Assembly (NCBI GenBank): GCA_036244855.1
Contig: BQKZ01000330.1
Location: forward strand, 42,118-106,117
Source of the DNA: Temnopleurus reevesii
Taxonomy: Eukaryota > Echinodermata > Echinoidea > Temnopleuroida > Temnopleuridae
Direction of reading: 5' to 3'
DNA: 64,000 nt
In this document: piece by piece, positions 53,323-62,000 of the stretch
Position numbering within the stretch: position 1 is the first letter of the stretch
Layout: every line of letters begins with the position of its first letter
Translations under genes and position numbers: made by a program
The notes under the pieces: model-generated
What the model saw: only the letters and a program-made list of their open reading frames with translations
Databases searched by the model: none
Told to the model about the DNA's origin: nothing

Positions 53323-55266
53323 GAAGAGGAGAGACAAGGAGAGAGCAAGAAAGAGAGAGCTGGGGTGGGGAAAGATGCCATGGGATATATCAGAAGAGAG
53401 AAAGTAAAAACATGAGGGAAGGGACAGGGATGGGATATGAAATAATGTAAAAAAAATGATGAGCAACACTGGAAATATTTTGTAAAAGACAGAGGGAGCA
53501 AAATTAAAGAAGAGGGAAGGGGATGCCAAGCCAAAAACCACTCCACATCTGAGGTAGAGACCAAGGTTATTTACTCATCACATCATCAGACCAACCGCCA
53601 CTACTTCCACGTCATCGCCATGCATCTTGCTCCCAACGCAACACTCCCACCATAGACCAACCACCTCTGTGCTGTGGCATGTTACACACTCACCCACATG
53701 CACACACATGCTCCATACACACTCAGATGCATGGATGGATAGAGGCCCTCATAAAGGATGCAGCAACCATTCGCCCAGACACACACATACATGCATACAG
53801 TGATCGTGAGAATTCATGTTCTCATGCACATTCACTGATTTCTCTTTCTCCATCTCCTTTCCTCCACATACACGTACATGTACATATAATTCCATCCACT
53901 CTTCATCCCGTACCTAACTTTTTAAAAATATTTCTCTCTCTATGAGCTTTGCAAGTAAAACAGACATCTTGGTTCTACACAATGTTTATCATCTGTTTAA
54001 GAGCATTTTGTACATATTCCATAGAAAATAGGTAGGGCTAGTATAGATCCCCGATATCCCCAAAGAAAAAAAAAACACTTGCTTTCTACCATATTGAAAT
54101 CTTTGATGGCAAATTTATAAAATCTAATCATTGAAAAGAAAATCTGATGTCAAAATAGGAAATCTAGAGATGCCCTTATTCTGATTAATATTGCAACCCT
54201 TTCTTTGAGACAGTGCTATGAAATTACATGAGTGGACCCCCCCCCCTTTCTTTCTAAAATTTCAAATGGTACACTGAGCACCAATAAAAAAAAATTTGGA
54301 AATATAATTGTAAGAGACATTAACTTGAGAGTTTTTTTAGTGCCTCCGATTCCCCCGCCCTTCTCAATCTTTATATCATTAATGAAATGAGAGAAGAATT
54401 TGATAATGAATAATATGAAATCTTCAAAGTGCTGCCTATTGTACTACAAAACTGCATAAGCTGAAATTTGTATGTTGGTTTAATTTTTGCGAATTTCGCA
54501 GTCTTGGTCTCACAAAAATTTCCACTCTTGGAATGATGCACATTTATACGTGAACAAACACTGTCAAAAACATGAAAAGAACAATACACTTTAATGTGTT
54601 GCACTGGTCCGAAACTGCATCTCGATGATGCTAAAATATTGGCTTAATACAGTATATGATTGTGCAAATTTTTATAAAAACTGAATTATTTGAGTCCCTA
54701 GACTTGCTGCAGAGATGCTAACCCTTCAAGAATATGCATGAAAGTGGAAACTACATTGATACGAATCATCAAACAGCTGACACAAATATTTTTTTTGTGA
54801 GAGAAAAGCATAATATTCATGCTTTCTCTCAAAAAAATTATTCAGCTCAATTGTCAATTCACATTTTCATTTCTATCATGCATACCATGGAACGGTTGGC
54901 ACCGCTGTTGCAGGATATAAAGTTTCAATTGTTTGCAACACGTTGATGAAACTACCACTAGACTGTACCACCAACAGGTAAAGCTATTGGGCATAGGGTT
55001 ACAGTTTGAAATGCACAAAGTTCTGCATTTTCCTCCCTAAAGCTTTCCACCATATGGCGATGCTAGTCTGCTCGTCAATGGACAGGCTGACATGCACGCA
55101 TGAGGATTGAGACACGCATACACGTGGGCTGTCTGATGCATTTCACAATGTATTATTCGATGCTGTGAAAGAGTGCGTGTAACTCACCATTTCTGTCTCC
55201 TTCTGGAATTCTGTTAGCGCTTTCTCGTAGCCATTTGAACGCAGGTAATCTGCGATTGCTTTATTT
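36269..55266 (-). CDS. PAFAH1B1: LIS1 / platelet-activating factor acetylhydrolase 1B subunit beta, lacking only the first coding exon
   Basis: Conserved regulator of cytoplasmic dynein, needed for nuclear migration and spindle positioning; also the non-catalytic subunit of PAF-AH 1B. The CDS on the minus strand joins 55266-55188, 51948-51664, 50730-50634, 48063-47889, 45038-44942, 43558-43427, 39830-39732, 37488-37332 and 36342-36269. All sites are GT/AG and all phases agree, giving 397 residues plus stop. With the roughly 11-residue first exon this reaches about 408, against 410 in human. Domains in order: LisH ([17 protein letters not shown]), coiled coil ([20 protein letters not shown]), seven WD40 repeats with GH...WD pairs, and the family C-terminus ending VWECR. 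Several exons have decayed copies in the following introns. No transcript evidence is available here. Confidence 0.97.
37332..37488 (-). CDS. PAFAH1B1: LIS1 WD repeat 6 and WD repeat 7 start exon
   Basis: The acceptor is ATCCCTCTCAG and the donor TCGCTAG|GTAAGC. The exon encodes [20 protein letters not shown], then [20 protein letters not shown] and AHQHFTTSL. Just upstream is a (CAT)n tract at about 37511-37592. Confidence 0.97.
37511..37592. repeat. (CAT)n microsatellite next to the LIS1 WD6 exon
   Basis: Imperfect CAT/CAC triplets begin about 20 bp 5' of the WD6 exon on the gene strand. They give poly-Asp or poly-Met frames that are not coding. Confidence 0.95.
37740..37830 (-). pseudogene. 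Frameshifted copy of the LIS1 WD5 exon
   Basis: The minus strand reads CCCTTCTTGGTGTCAGGCAC, then ACCATTAAGATCTGGGATGT, and ends ATGACCCTA|GTGAGT. It is clearly the same exon as 39830-39732, with the donor kept. There is one extra base after GATGT, substitutions in the SRDK segment and no acceptor. Use of this copy would break the frame. Confidence 0.88.
37891..38837. mobile_element. piggyBac-like non-autonomous element, about 940 bp
   Basis: The left end is TTAACCCTAAAAAGCCCAAG and the right end CTTGGGCTTTGTAGGGTTAA, an imperfect inverted repeat with TTAA on both sides. A second inner inverted motif, GGGGCANAATGTGCCCCCCC, lies close to each end. No transposase frame is visible. It lies in the LIS1 intron between the WD5 and WD6 exons, next to the frameshifted WD5 copy. 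Confidence 0.75.
38931..39678. mobile_element. Second piggyBac-like element, about 750 bp
   Basis: It starts TCAACCCTAACGGGGGGC (the TTAA apparently mutated to TCAA) and ends GCCCAGTCTTTTCAGGGTTAA. Placed 94 bp from the first element in the same orientation class. No coding capacity is seen. Confidence 0.6.
39732..39830 (-). CDS. PAFAH1B1: LIS1 WD repeat 5 exon
   Basis: The acceptor is TGTCCCTTGCAG and the donor ACCCTA|GTGAGT. The exon encodes [20 protein letters not shown] then [13 protein letters not shown], 33 codons in phase 0. A frameshifted copy lies downstream at about 37740-37830. Confidence 0.96.
40626..40807. mobile_element. Palindromic MITE with inverted repeats over 40 bp
   Basis: The arms read AAGGCCTGGGCACACCAAAC then GGCACGGCATCACGGCACGG, and the right arm is their near-perfect complement (CCGTGCCGTGATGCCGTGAC, GGTGTGCTCGGGCCTT). 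The spacer is about 80 bp. It is GC-rich against AT-rich surroundings. Confidence 0.85.
41071..41333. mobile_element. MITE with about 55-bp inverted ends (ACTGTGAG family)
   Basis: The left end is ACTGTGAGTGAAAGGGACAG; the right end reads CTTTCCCTCTTCTGCTCACAG. GGACAAAATAAATAACTTCATT pairs with the GAATGAAGCTGTTTGTTTTGTCC side. Related copies are at 22121-22347 and a degraded one at about 32772-32971. Confidence 0.75.
41495..41675. mobile_element. GGGGGTGTTGTTCAAAAT MITE
   Basis: The left end is AGGGGGTGTTGTTCAAAATC and the right end TTTTGATCAACACCCCCTTA. A second copy at 24158-24322 has the opposite internal order (GGGGTGTTGTTCAAAATTTG ... GATTCTGAACAACAC). Confidence 0.75.
43346..43424 (-). 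pseudogene. Half copy of the LIS1 WD5 exon, immediately after its donor
   Basis: Starting two bases after the donor, the intron repeats the last 80 bp or so of the exon (GAGAGCATGATCATGTTGTA, then GCATATCCCAC). The frame corresponds to [11 protein letters not shown], then a TGA where the exon has TGG, then APETAYPTL. It is a direct tandem duplication of about 86 bp spanning the exon end. Confidence 0.9.
43427..43558 (-). CDS. PAFAH1B1: LIS1 WD repeat 4 end and WD repeat 5 start exon
   Basis: The acceptor is TCTTTCTTGCAG and the donor GTAGAG|GTAAGA. The exon encodes [20 protein letters not shown] then [20 protein letters not shown]. It is 44 codons, phase 0 at both ends. Confidence 0.97.
43921..44000 (-). 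pseudogene. Decayed copy of the LIS1 WD4 exon
   Basis: On the minus strand AATAGATGCTGTATGAATAC and then AGGCACAGAGAATGGGTACC copy the start of the WD4 exon ([17 protein letters not shown]). Substitutions turn it into [14 protein letters not shown], and the middle is lost. It lies about 0.95 kb downstream of the real exon, with no donor. Confidence 0.8.
44942..45038 (-). CDS. PAFAH1B1: LIS1 WD repeat 4 exon
   Basis: The acceptor is ACCTGAATAG and the donor GACCAG|GTAAGT. The exon encodes [19 protein letters not shown] then [13 protein letters not shown], as in animal LIS1. The acceptor has a weak pyrimidine tract. Confidence 0.95.
45252..45425. repeat. Interspersed repeat, inverted relative to 57725-57895
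   Basis: AGACATTGAGGAAAC...CTGTACAGTTCTATGTGAAA...GCAATGCGATACCAGGAAAA here matches in reverse complement the sequence at 57725-57895 (TTTTCCTGGTATCGCATTGC, TTTCACATAGAACTGTACAG). No coding frame is shared. Confidence 0.75.
46067..46115 (+). ncRNA. Candidate hammerhead ribozyme
   Basis: The core reads TATAGT (stem I), CTGATGA (46073-46079), A, a stem-loop GGCT...AGCC (46081-46101, stem II), GAAA (46102-46105), CATC, then ACTATA (46110-46115, closing stem I in six pairs). The catalytic C-UGA-UGA and GAAA boxes are intact and the predicted cleavage follows the C at 46109. Stem III is almost absent. That is a known feature of hammerheads in Penelope-like elements and retrozymes, which act mainly as dimers. 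It lies in a LIS1 intron, antisense to that gene. Activity is not shown. Confidence 0.55.
47529..47830 (-). pseudogene. Two truncated downstream copies of the LIS1 WD3 exon
   Basis: The block ending CCACTGG|GTGAGTAG recurs with donors at 47703 and 47528, which is 185 and 360 bp beyond the real one. Each copy carries about 110 bp encoding a version of [11 protein letters not shown]...[15 protein letters not shown]. The 5' third of the exon, including the WDF motif, is replaced by CATATTAAGATCTTTGATGG-type sequence. There is no acceptor. Parts of the intron (GTTCGTTTAATGAGGGCTTG) are repeated with the exon. Confidence 0.9.
47889..48063 (-). CDS. PAFAH1B1: LIS1 WD repeat 2 end and WD repeat 3 exon
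   Basis: The acceptor is TTGTCTTTGCAG and the donor GCCACTGG|GTGAGT. The exon encodes [19 protein letters not shown], then [20 protein letters not shown] and [15 protein letters not shown]. Two truncated copies of its 3' part and donor follow at 47704 and 47529. Reading past the donor meets TGA at once (ACT GGG TGA). Confidence 0.97.
48764..50324. other. LIS1 intron, mostly unique AT-rich DNA
   Basis: Apart from the hairpin element at 48872-49021 nothing is recognised. Confidence 0.6.
48872..49021 (-). repeat. Hairpin-containing interspersed element (copy 3)
   Basis: Inverted copy in a LIS1 intron. Relative to each gene's own direction it is in the sense orientation in both genes. Confidence 0.85.
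50325..50522. mobile_element. MITE, CATAGCTGCCAAC family, full length
   Basis: About 198 bp, with both 13-bp ends intact, inside the LIS1 intron just downstream of the 50634-50730 exon. Orientation is inverted relative to the 3916 copy, judged by the position of TTTCAATGTA. Confidence 0.85.
50634..50730 (-). CDS. PAFAH1B1: LIS1 WD repeat 1 end and WD repeat 2 start exon
   Basis: The acceptor is CCTTATTGCAG and the donor ATGCTTG|GTTAGA. The exon encodes [20 protein letters not shown] then [12 protein letters not shown]. The last base joins CT of the next exon to make Ala. The donor GTTAGA is weaker than the others but gives the only in-phase join. Confidence 0.93.
51380..51625. repeat. GGAGCCC-rich repeat, related to 61530-61760
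   Basis: Both regions carry GCAAGGGGCTCCTTAG / CTAAGGAGCCCCTTGC, GGGGAGCC and AGGGCTC motifs in opposite orientation, about 240 bp each. An interspersed element of unknown type. Confidence 0.6.
51664..51948 (-). CDS. PAFAH1B1: LIS1 coiled coil and WD repeat 1 exon
   Basis: The acceptor is TTCTCTCACAG and the donor ATCAAA|GTAAGT. The exon encodes [19 protein letters not shown], then [20 protein letters not shown] and [20 protein letters not shown]. It is the longest LIS1 exon, at 95 codons. Confidence 0.97.
52490..53455 (+). repeat. Polypurine tract of nearly 1 kb, including (GA)n
   Basis: The plus strand is nearly all A and G: AAAGGGGAAAGGGGGCAGAG-like units of about 25-30 bp to 53160, then a GAGAGA run at 53280-53319. 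The gene strand of LIS1 is therefore polypyrimidine here. The frames rich in Leu, Pro, Ser and Phe on the minus strand are by-products. Confidence 0.92.
55188..55266 (-). CDS. PAFAH1B1: LIS1 LisH exon
   Basis: The minus-strand acceptor is TCACCCCGCAG and the donor GAAATG|GTGAGT. The exon encodes [20 protein letters not shown] then QKETEM, the LisH dimerisation motif. One leading base completes a codon from the unseen first exon (expected to encode an MVLSQRQRDEL-like start). Confidence 0.96.
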
Positions 55267-56066
55267 CTGCGGGGTGAGAAAGAAACAAAAAAATATGGGG
55301 CATTTAAAAGTTTGTTGATGGACTAAAACTTAAAAGTTAGAAATTTGCAGTACAAATGACATTATCAAAATTTAAGAGCACTGTATGTTTACACCAATTG
55401 ATTTAAATTCATGGGATTTTTTTGTCCTTTCGTCTTGATGGTTTATCAAATTCAATTCTTCAAAAAGATGTCTGTTAAAACACACAACAAAAACACTTGT
55501 CTGTTGTACCGTTGAGACACTTCTCAAAATAGAATTTCTAAATATTGGCCATTGAGACCAGTAAAACTGTATGTTACATGATATATTATTTTGAGTTTAG
55601 AGGTTCATGAAATGAATACAAAGAATTTCAGTTATCTGCACAAGAAACAAGGATTAAATTTCATTAAAATTGAAAGATCTTGACTTCATTTTTCAATGAA
55701 ATAGATGATTAGAACCCATGTTAACAGATTCATGTATTATCACTATATACACCTGTACATGCGAATATGCACATCATGGAAAATTGAGTGCTCTTTAATA
55801 ACAAGCGAGGTGGTACTCCTACATGTACACTGCTGAATTCATTATGTCCAATGAGTCATCATACCACATGGATACATGTAATATCAGGTGAAAGTGGGCA
55901 ATGTCACATCCATAAACCCTTAAATGTAGCCTACACATATACGTGTGTACATTAATACGTGTATTAAAACAGTTTATAAGGAAATGTAAATTATGTACAC
56001 GTACAGTCTATAGTTTACTTGTTACGTATGCATTTTAATTTTGCACTGTTTGATATATGGTTGAAT

Positions 56067-56256
56067 TACTGTATAAGCTGGGGTTTTATTTTCGCTAATT
56101 TCGCGGTTATATCCTTGCGCAAATTTCCACTCGTATGATGCACATTCATTTGTGTACAAACACTGTCAAAAACGTGAAAATAACAAGACACCAATGTGTC
56201 AAACTGGTCAGAAATCGCGAAAATATCTGTACGCTAAAATATTGGCTTATACAGTA
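56067..56256. mobile_element. TACTGTATAAGC MITE, 190 bp
   Basis: The ends are TACTGTATAAGC and GCTTATACAGTA. The interior has TTTCGCGGTT, GATGCACATTCATTTGTG and TGTCAAACTGGTC. Diverged copies are at about 4949-5168, 17044-17262, 31325-31517, 54443-54655 and 59394-59576. It is one of the most frequent families in the window. Confidence 0.8.
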
Positions 56257-58715
56257 CATGTAATACATTAACAACATTAGTGTGTGTGCATCTCATTATA
56301 AAAAAATGTCTCATGAAATTTATATTAACTATTGGATGCCTGTGGTGTAATCTACATACTATCAAAACTTGAAAAGAGTGTCAAAATTGGGAAGATGGGC
56401 ACCCCAAGAGTTTCCTAGGCCCAATTTATTTACAACAAAATGTACACACCCATAAACATTCCATGAAAATAAAAAGGTGTTTAGCTGTCAAAATATTGAA
56501 TTTTAAAAACTGATTGATTCTCATGATAAATCAAAAGACGACTTTTAGCCATGAAGACTGGTTTGCATAGTGAAATGAGACGGACATACAAACAAACGCA
56601 AATCCATTCTAAAACGCTCACATGGAACAAGTCATTTTATTTGTGACTCCTCAACTACGGTCTGTAGTAATTCACATCATGTTGCATGTAAGTTATTATG
56701 GATTAATTTTGTGCACTTAAAAATATGAAATTATATTTTTTTGGCATTGGATACCCTTTTTTTAAAAAAAGGCAGTGCTGCTATTCTAAATTTTCAATAA
56801 TTCATAAGAAAATGAGGTGTCATGTTGACGGCGAAAACGCAACCTTTTTGTAAGGCATGCAGCCTGAAAATGAACTGAAATTTTGATCTCTTCGAAGGCT
56901 TCTTAATATCTCTTCATATCCTTTTTGATGATTTAGTATAAAAAGAATGATTCTCAGTGGAAAATAATTGATTTTACTTTTAGGTTAAAGTGCCCTTCCA
57001 AATTTTGTACATGTACATGGTTCACATTGACAACTTTTATTTTAGATTTGCAAAAATAACAAAATACATCTATGAATAGCTCACTTTACAAGAACAAAAC
57101 ATTACATCAAGAATAACTTTAATTCATTGCATTTCAATTGGAATGTAAAGCACCGTGGACAAACTTTAGAAAGCAAAGGTAACATTTGGCTGCCCCCCCC
57201 CCCCAAAAAAAAAATCCCTATAAATTGAAAATGCCCATCTGAACCCCTGGGTATTTATTGACGAAACAAAGGTGTTTTTTTAAAGGGTAGAAACAGGGCA
57301 TACTAGTACATACACATGACCCACAGATGGAAATTTGCATGAAATATCACTGCACATAGAGAATCATTGAAATATTCATAACTTTCATATCTATTGCCAG
57401 ATTTCTGTCAAACTTTTTTAATCTATCCATCTCATTAGAGGATTAAAGATTAAAGATTAAAGATTATGCTAGGATCGAAAGCTCTTGAAAGCACTTTTTT
57501 GACTTCATAAATTTGAGGATTCTAAGATAAGGATTAATTTTTTTCTCATGCATCAGAATTCTCCAGATATTGATGACATTTAAAGATTTTAGAGACATAT
57601 TATTTGGGGGTTAAGAAGTAATGGGATTTGAAGATTTCATGTGTGTTTTACATTATACGTATACTGTAGGCCTACATGCATCTTCGTGAAGCCATTTTTA
57701 GAAGCCATGTTTTACTTAAACATGCTTCCAACAGGGAATGATTTTCCTGGTATCGCATTGCAATTTGCTATGCGTTTTTGCAAGATTGCTACACCTGTAT
57801 ACAAAATATATTTCGTGAAGCAACTTTTTCACATAGAACTGTACAGTAAAGAATTGGAAAAGTTTCCTCAATGTCTAAAACTGCAAATCAAATTATTCTC
57901 TGTACAATCAACCATTCCCTTTCATTGAAGCATTAGATACAAAGATACCATCTTTTGCCAGACAGAGGACACCTATCCTCTGTATACAACAAAAATCAAT
58001 GACACTCTTTCAATTTATACTTGATCAATATAATTGATAACAGTCCCAATGAAAACAATAATGATAAGTATTTTTGAGACAGGCATTTTATGAAACAATT
58101 TCCAAAATAATTCTACGAGGATATTGTTTGAACTAACTTCATTGAAGCATGCACACAATGATAACATATTTTGCCACACAAAGGACACATAATTTTGTCC
58201 GTCAAACATTTTTGATAGTGTGATCAATAATTGATTTAATCTCAATTCACATGAACATGAAATATATAATTCATTTATTGCTGTTTAAGCTGAGAAAAAA
58301 CATATCTACCCCCTGGGTACAGAAAAATAAAGACTTGATAGTTGAGGCAGAATTGATTTTGGAAGAAATTGCACATCAGCACTTGAAATCAATCAAGCAA
58401 TCAGTAGCTATCAACATCGATGATGGAGTGCCCTTATATTCCGCTAATGCACTGGGAGACTTGGGCTGTGTTCAGAGGCAACTCTTATTGAATTCTAAAT
58501 TGATACTTGGTCAACATTTTTAAATAGGAGTGCTTTATGAAATATGCTATTTTGCAGCGCATCGATAGGTGTATTTTTCTTTTCATACATTATATGACCA
58601 TTTCCTGGTTTGTGTTTTTACTCTCTACAATTTGGTTAAAAATTATGTATCACACTCAAGACAGCTGTTAAGTCTCACATGGTAAATTCCATAAATGAAA
58701 AGCTATGTTAAAGCN

Positions 58716-59045
58716 TTATTCCACGTGATACTACGCAATTCGAGTTCCATCTGCAGCTGTTGATCTGCCACCCTGAGCTGACGAAGCTGAGGCGAGTGGA
58801 GTTGGCGCAGCCCAGCTTCAGGTATCGCTCACTAGTCAAACGTGCATGAGCGGAGCTGTGTGAGCGTGTTTTTACAAGACTTTAAAGTGCTATCTTCAAC
58901 TTAATGCGTGGTCATGCCAGCATTTCCAGGCCATCTCGTGAAATAAGCCACCTCTCATGCCTCTCTACTCTAGTCCCGCGCACGTCTGTTTTGTGTACAA
59001 GTAACAAAGTCTATGGAGATTCAATGAATCCACCAGGCATCGCTG
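58716..59045 (+). repeat. 330-bp block repeated at the right edge of the window
   Basis: This sequence, starting TTATTCCACGTGATACTACG right after the N at 58715, recurs at 63671-64000 and continues past the window. As at 10667, a single N precedes the repeat, so an assembly duplication is the simplest reading. The block is GC-richer than its surroundings and contains a CACGTG. Confidence 0.85.
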
Positions 59046-62000
59046 ACTAAATGAACGCAAGTCTATGGAAGGGTGGACTATTTCACAAGAATGCCCATTT
59101 CCAATGAATCTTTGCTATTTCAAATTTTTCAGCTAGCGTATTTTCATGTTACACTCAGTACTACTACAATATTAAATGTAAAAGTTAAAGGATAAAATTT
59201 GAAAGTCCAGATTTAAATTTTTAAATGTAACAACTAACGAAAAACGTTTATGGATTCGGGCTGAAAAATAGATAGAAGTACTATCTGTAGGATAGGAGGT
59301 GTGTTAGTCTAGCTTGAGTCTGGTATGATCCAAAGATTAATATATCCAAAGATTAAACCAATTAAAGTTCGATCAGTTTTTTGAGAGATGGCACGTTTTC
59401 GCGATTGCAGACCAGTTTGACACATTGGCATGTTGTTATTTTTCACATTTTTGACAGTGTTTGTACACAAATGAATATGCATCATGCAAAGTGGAAATTT
59501 TCGCAAGGCCAAAACCGCGAAAATAGCGGAAATTAAACCACCGCAAATTTCCGGTTTTACAGTACCGTACGAGGACCGGTTTCCGGCCAGGGGGGTGTAA
59601 CTGGCCACAAAACCTCATGCAGTTTGTCTATGGCGCGCACATAGCGCGCACTTAGGTTAAATGCGCGCCTAAATAAGCGTACGTACGCTTCAACACAATC
59701 CCTATGGAGGCTCAAATCACCAGGCAGGCGGCCGGAAACACCCGCCCCATGTCGCTTGGCGATCGGTGATTGGCGATCGTCGATTGCTGCGCGAATATAC
59801 GGGCGCCATTCATTAAGTTATGCAAATCAATTAAAAGCCCAGAATTTCGGCTAAATTATGATCTAAAAATAAACTTGAAATGCTGGATCTTGTGACTTGT
59901 GGAAGAGCAAAACTGCTTAAGCGGCCGNAAACATAGTCATTCCATAATTAATTTATGCTAATTTATTCTCCAGTAACGCGTGGGACCAGAAAAAGTGCTA
60001 TTTTTTATTTGTTAACTTTGTTTCTCAATCATTGTGAAAATATTTGTCACACTGAAAAATCATTCCAAACAACTTATAATACATTTATTACTGAAGATAA
60101 GCAACAAGTTTCATGAATATTCAGTGATTAGTTTTTACTCAAGGACAATTTAAGAAAGATATGTAGAGTAACGCGTGGGACAAGTAACGCGTGGGACAGT
60201 TTTGTCACAATGCATTTAGTACTGAAAGTGGCATATTTACTTCAGAAAATTTTAAGTTTGGTATCTGTTTAAACCAGAATTAAAGACAGATCATGTTTGA
60301 CTTTATTTGTTTCAGGAAAGGCTTTATTTACATGCACCAATTAATTAATTGATTTATTAATTATCAAAATATAAACAAATAACAAATTAATTCATTTCTT
60401 GCATCATTTTTATAAAAATTGTCTGATGATACTGGATAGACGTAGACTCGATTTAAGATTATACATAGTACACAAATTATTTCTGCAAATGTAGGTCTAT
60501 AGCCCCCGCCCCCCCCCCGCACAAACAATTATACACAAAAACGTATATATGTCCTACTTTTGAATCTCGTATAGTCATATTAAGATCAAACACAAATCTT
60601 GAGCAACAATTTTTTTCAAATTAAGACATTCTGAAAAGCCTTTAGTTTACAAGAGCAATCATAAAATTAGAACAAACATGTGGCAAACAAATATGTTCAA
60701 TAGAGTTATTGTGTTTGGTGCATAATGAGTCATTACAATTAGGTTTACCTTTAATAATGAACTTAACTTATTTTGGGGTAAAACAAAAATTACAGAAGAT
60801 GGATTTTTGGCACAAAATACATTGAAACTAAGAACTACTTTGGCATGTTCTGTTAGTTAACATATATCTTACATATTAACAACTATAATACTAAAAAAAA
60901 ACAATTGAAAACAATCGATAACATGTACATGTTGTGTACTAAAATCCTTTGAATTTCTTTCAGGATTTGATGAAACAACATGAAAAATTAAACAATGAGC
61001 TCCATGTGGAATTCAGTCAATGGAGTCAAATGCCCTAATGATAACAGGTTGCTGTGCTTTTANGTATGAGGAGACGTAAAAATTTGATTGGCCGTCTTTA
61101 ATTTCAAGGTCATAGCGTTTTCATAGCAACCTAATGGGCCAATCAGAATTTAGTATGTTGTAATTAAAAAAGTAAAAGTCATAAGTTAAATCTGCCAATC
61201 AGAATTGATTCATACACTGTTCCCAATAAACTGGCCAAATTTGGTGCAATTTCAATTTAAAACCGATCCAAAGTTATTCAATGTTATGTAACAAAATACA
61301 TAAAAAACAATAAAGCCAAAAAAGGCCGCTAAATGTTGGTAAAAATTCACAAAGTGGAATAAGATGCAATTGTGCATTACAAATACATGTTTCTGTCTAT
61401 TTCCAGTTTCCCGAATTTGAAAGGCAATAAACAAATCTGTTTTTTGCTGCAAAAATATAGAATATATTGAAATAAATTATATATGAAATTAAAGGGGAAG
61501 AGTTGCTCTTTCAAACTGGACCAAAAACAAAAAATATATATTTTTTGCCATATTTGAGTACAGTGCTCCCTTAACTCTATTTTGGGGGAGCCCGTATAAG
61601 TATCAGGGAGCCCAGTTTTATCTTGAAATTTCATGAAAATAATTTAATAAAAAAAGCTGGAGAGCCAGCCAACTCCCCAGCTGATTTTCTAAGGAGCCCC
61701 TTGCAGTTTAGGGCAGCCGTTTGCCACCAGGCTCCCTTTAAAGTTGAGCCCTGAGAAGATCTAACTTTCGGCAAAGCCGGAGATTAGGATTTAGGGGACA
61801 GATGCGCACAATGTTTTCCATTTGATTTCTGTACAATCCTATGGAAGTGTGCGGTAGTGTGTCTGCGATGATTTTTGCACTAAATTTAAAAAAAAACATT
61901 TGCAAAGTTGGCTCAAGTTTACACTTTTATAACATCAGAATTTATTACATTTTAAACAAATTTTTTGAAATACGGAAGGAGGGGAAAGAAAATAACATTT

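Noticed and set aside
58251..58523. 90-codon frame with ordinary amino-acid composition
   Set aside because: No recognisable family, no splice signals or codon pattern, and it lies in AT-rich DNA where frames of this size occur by chance.
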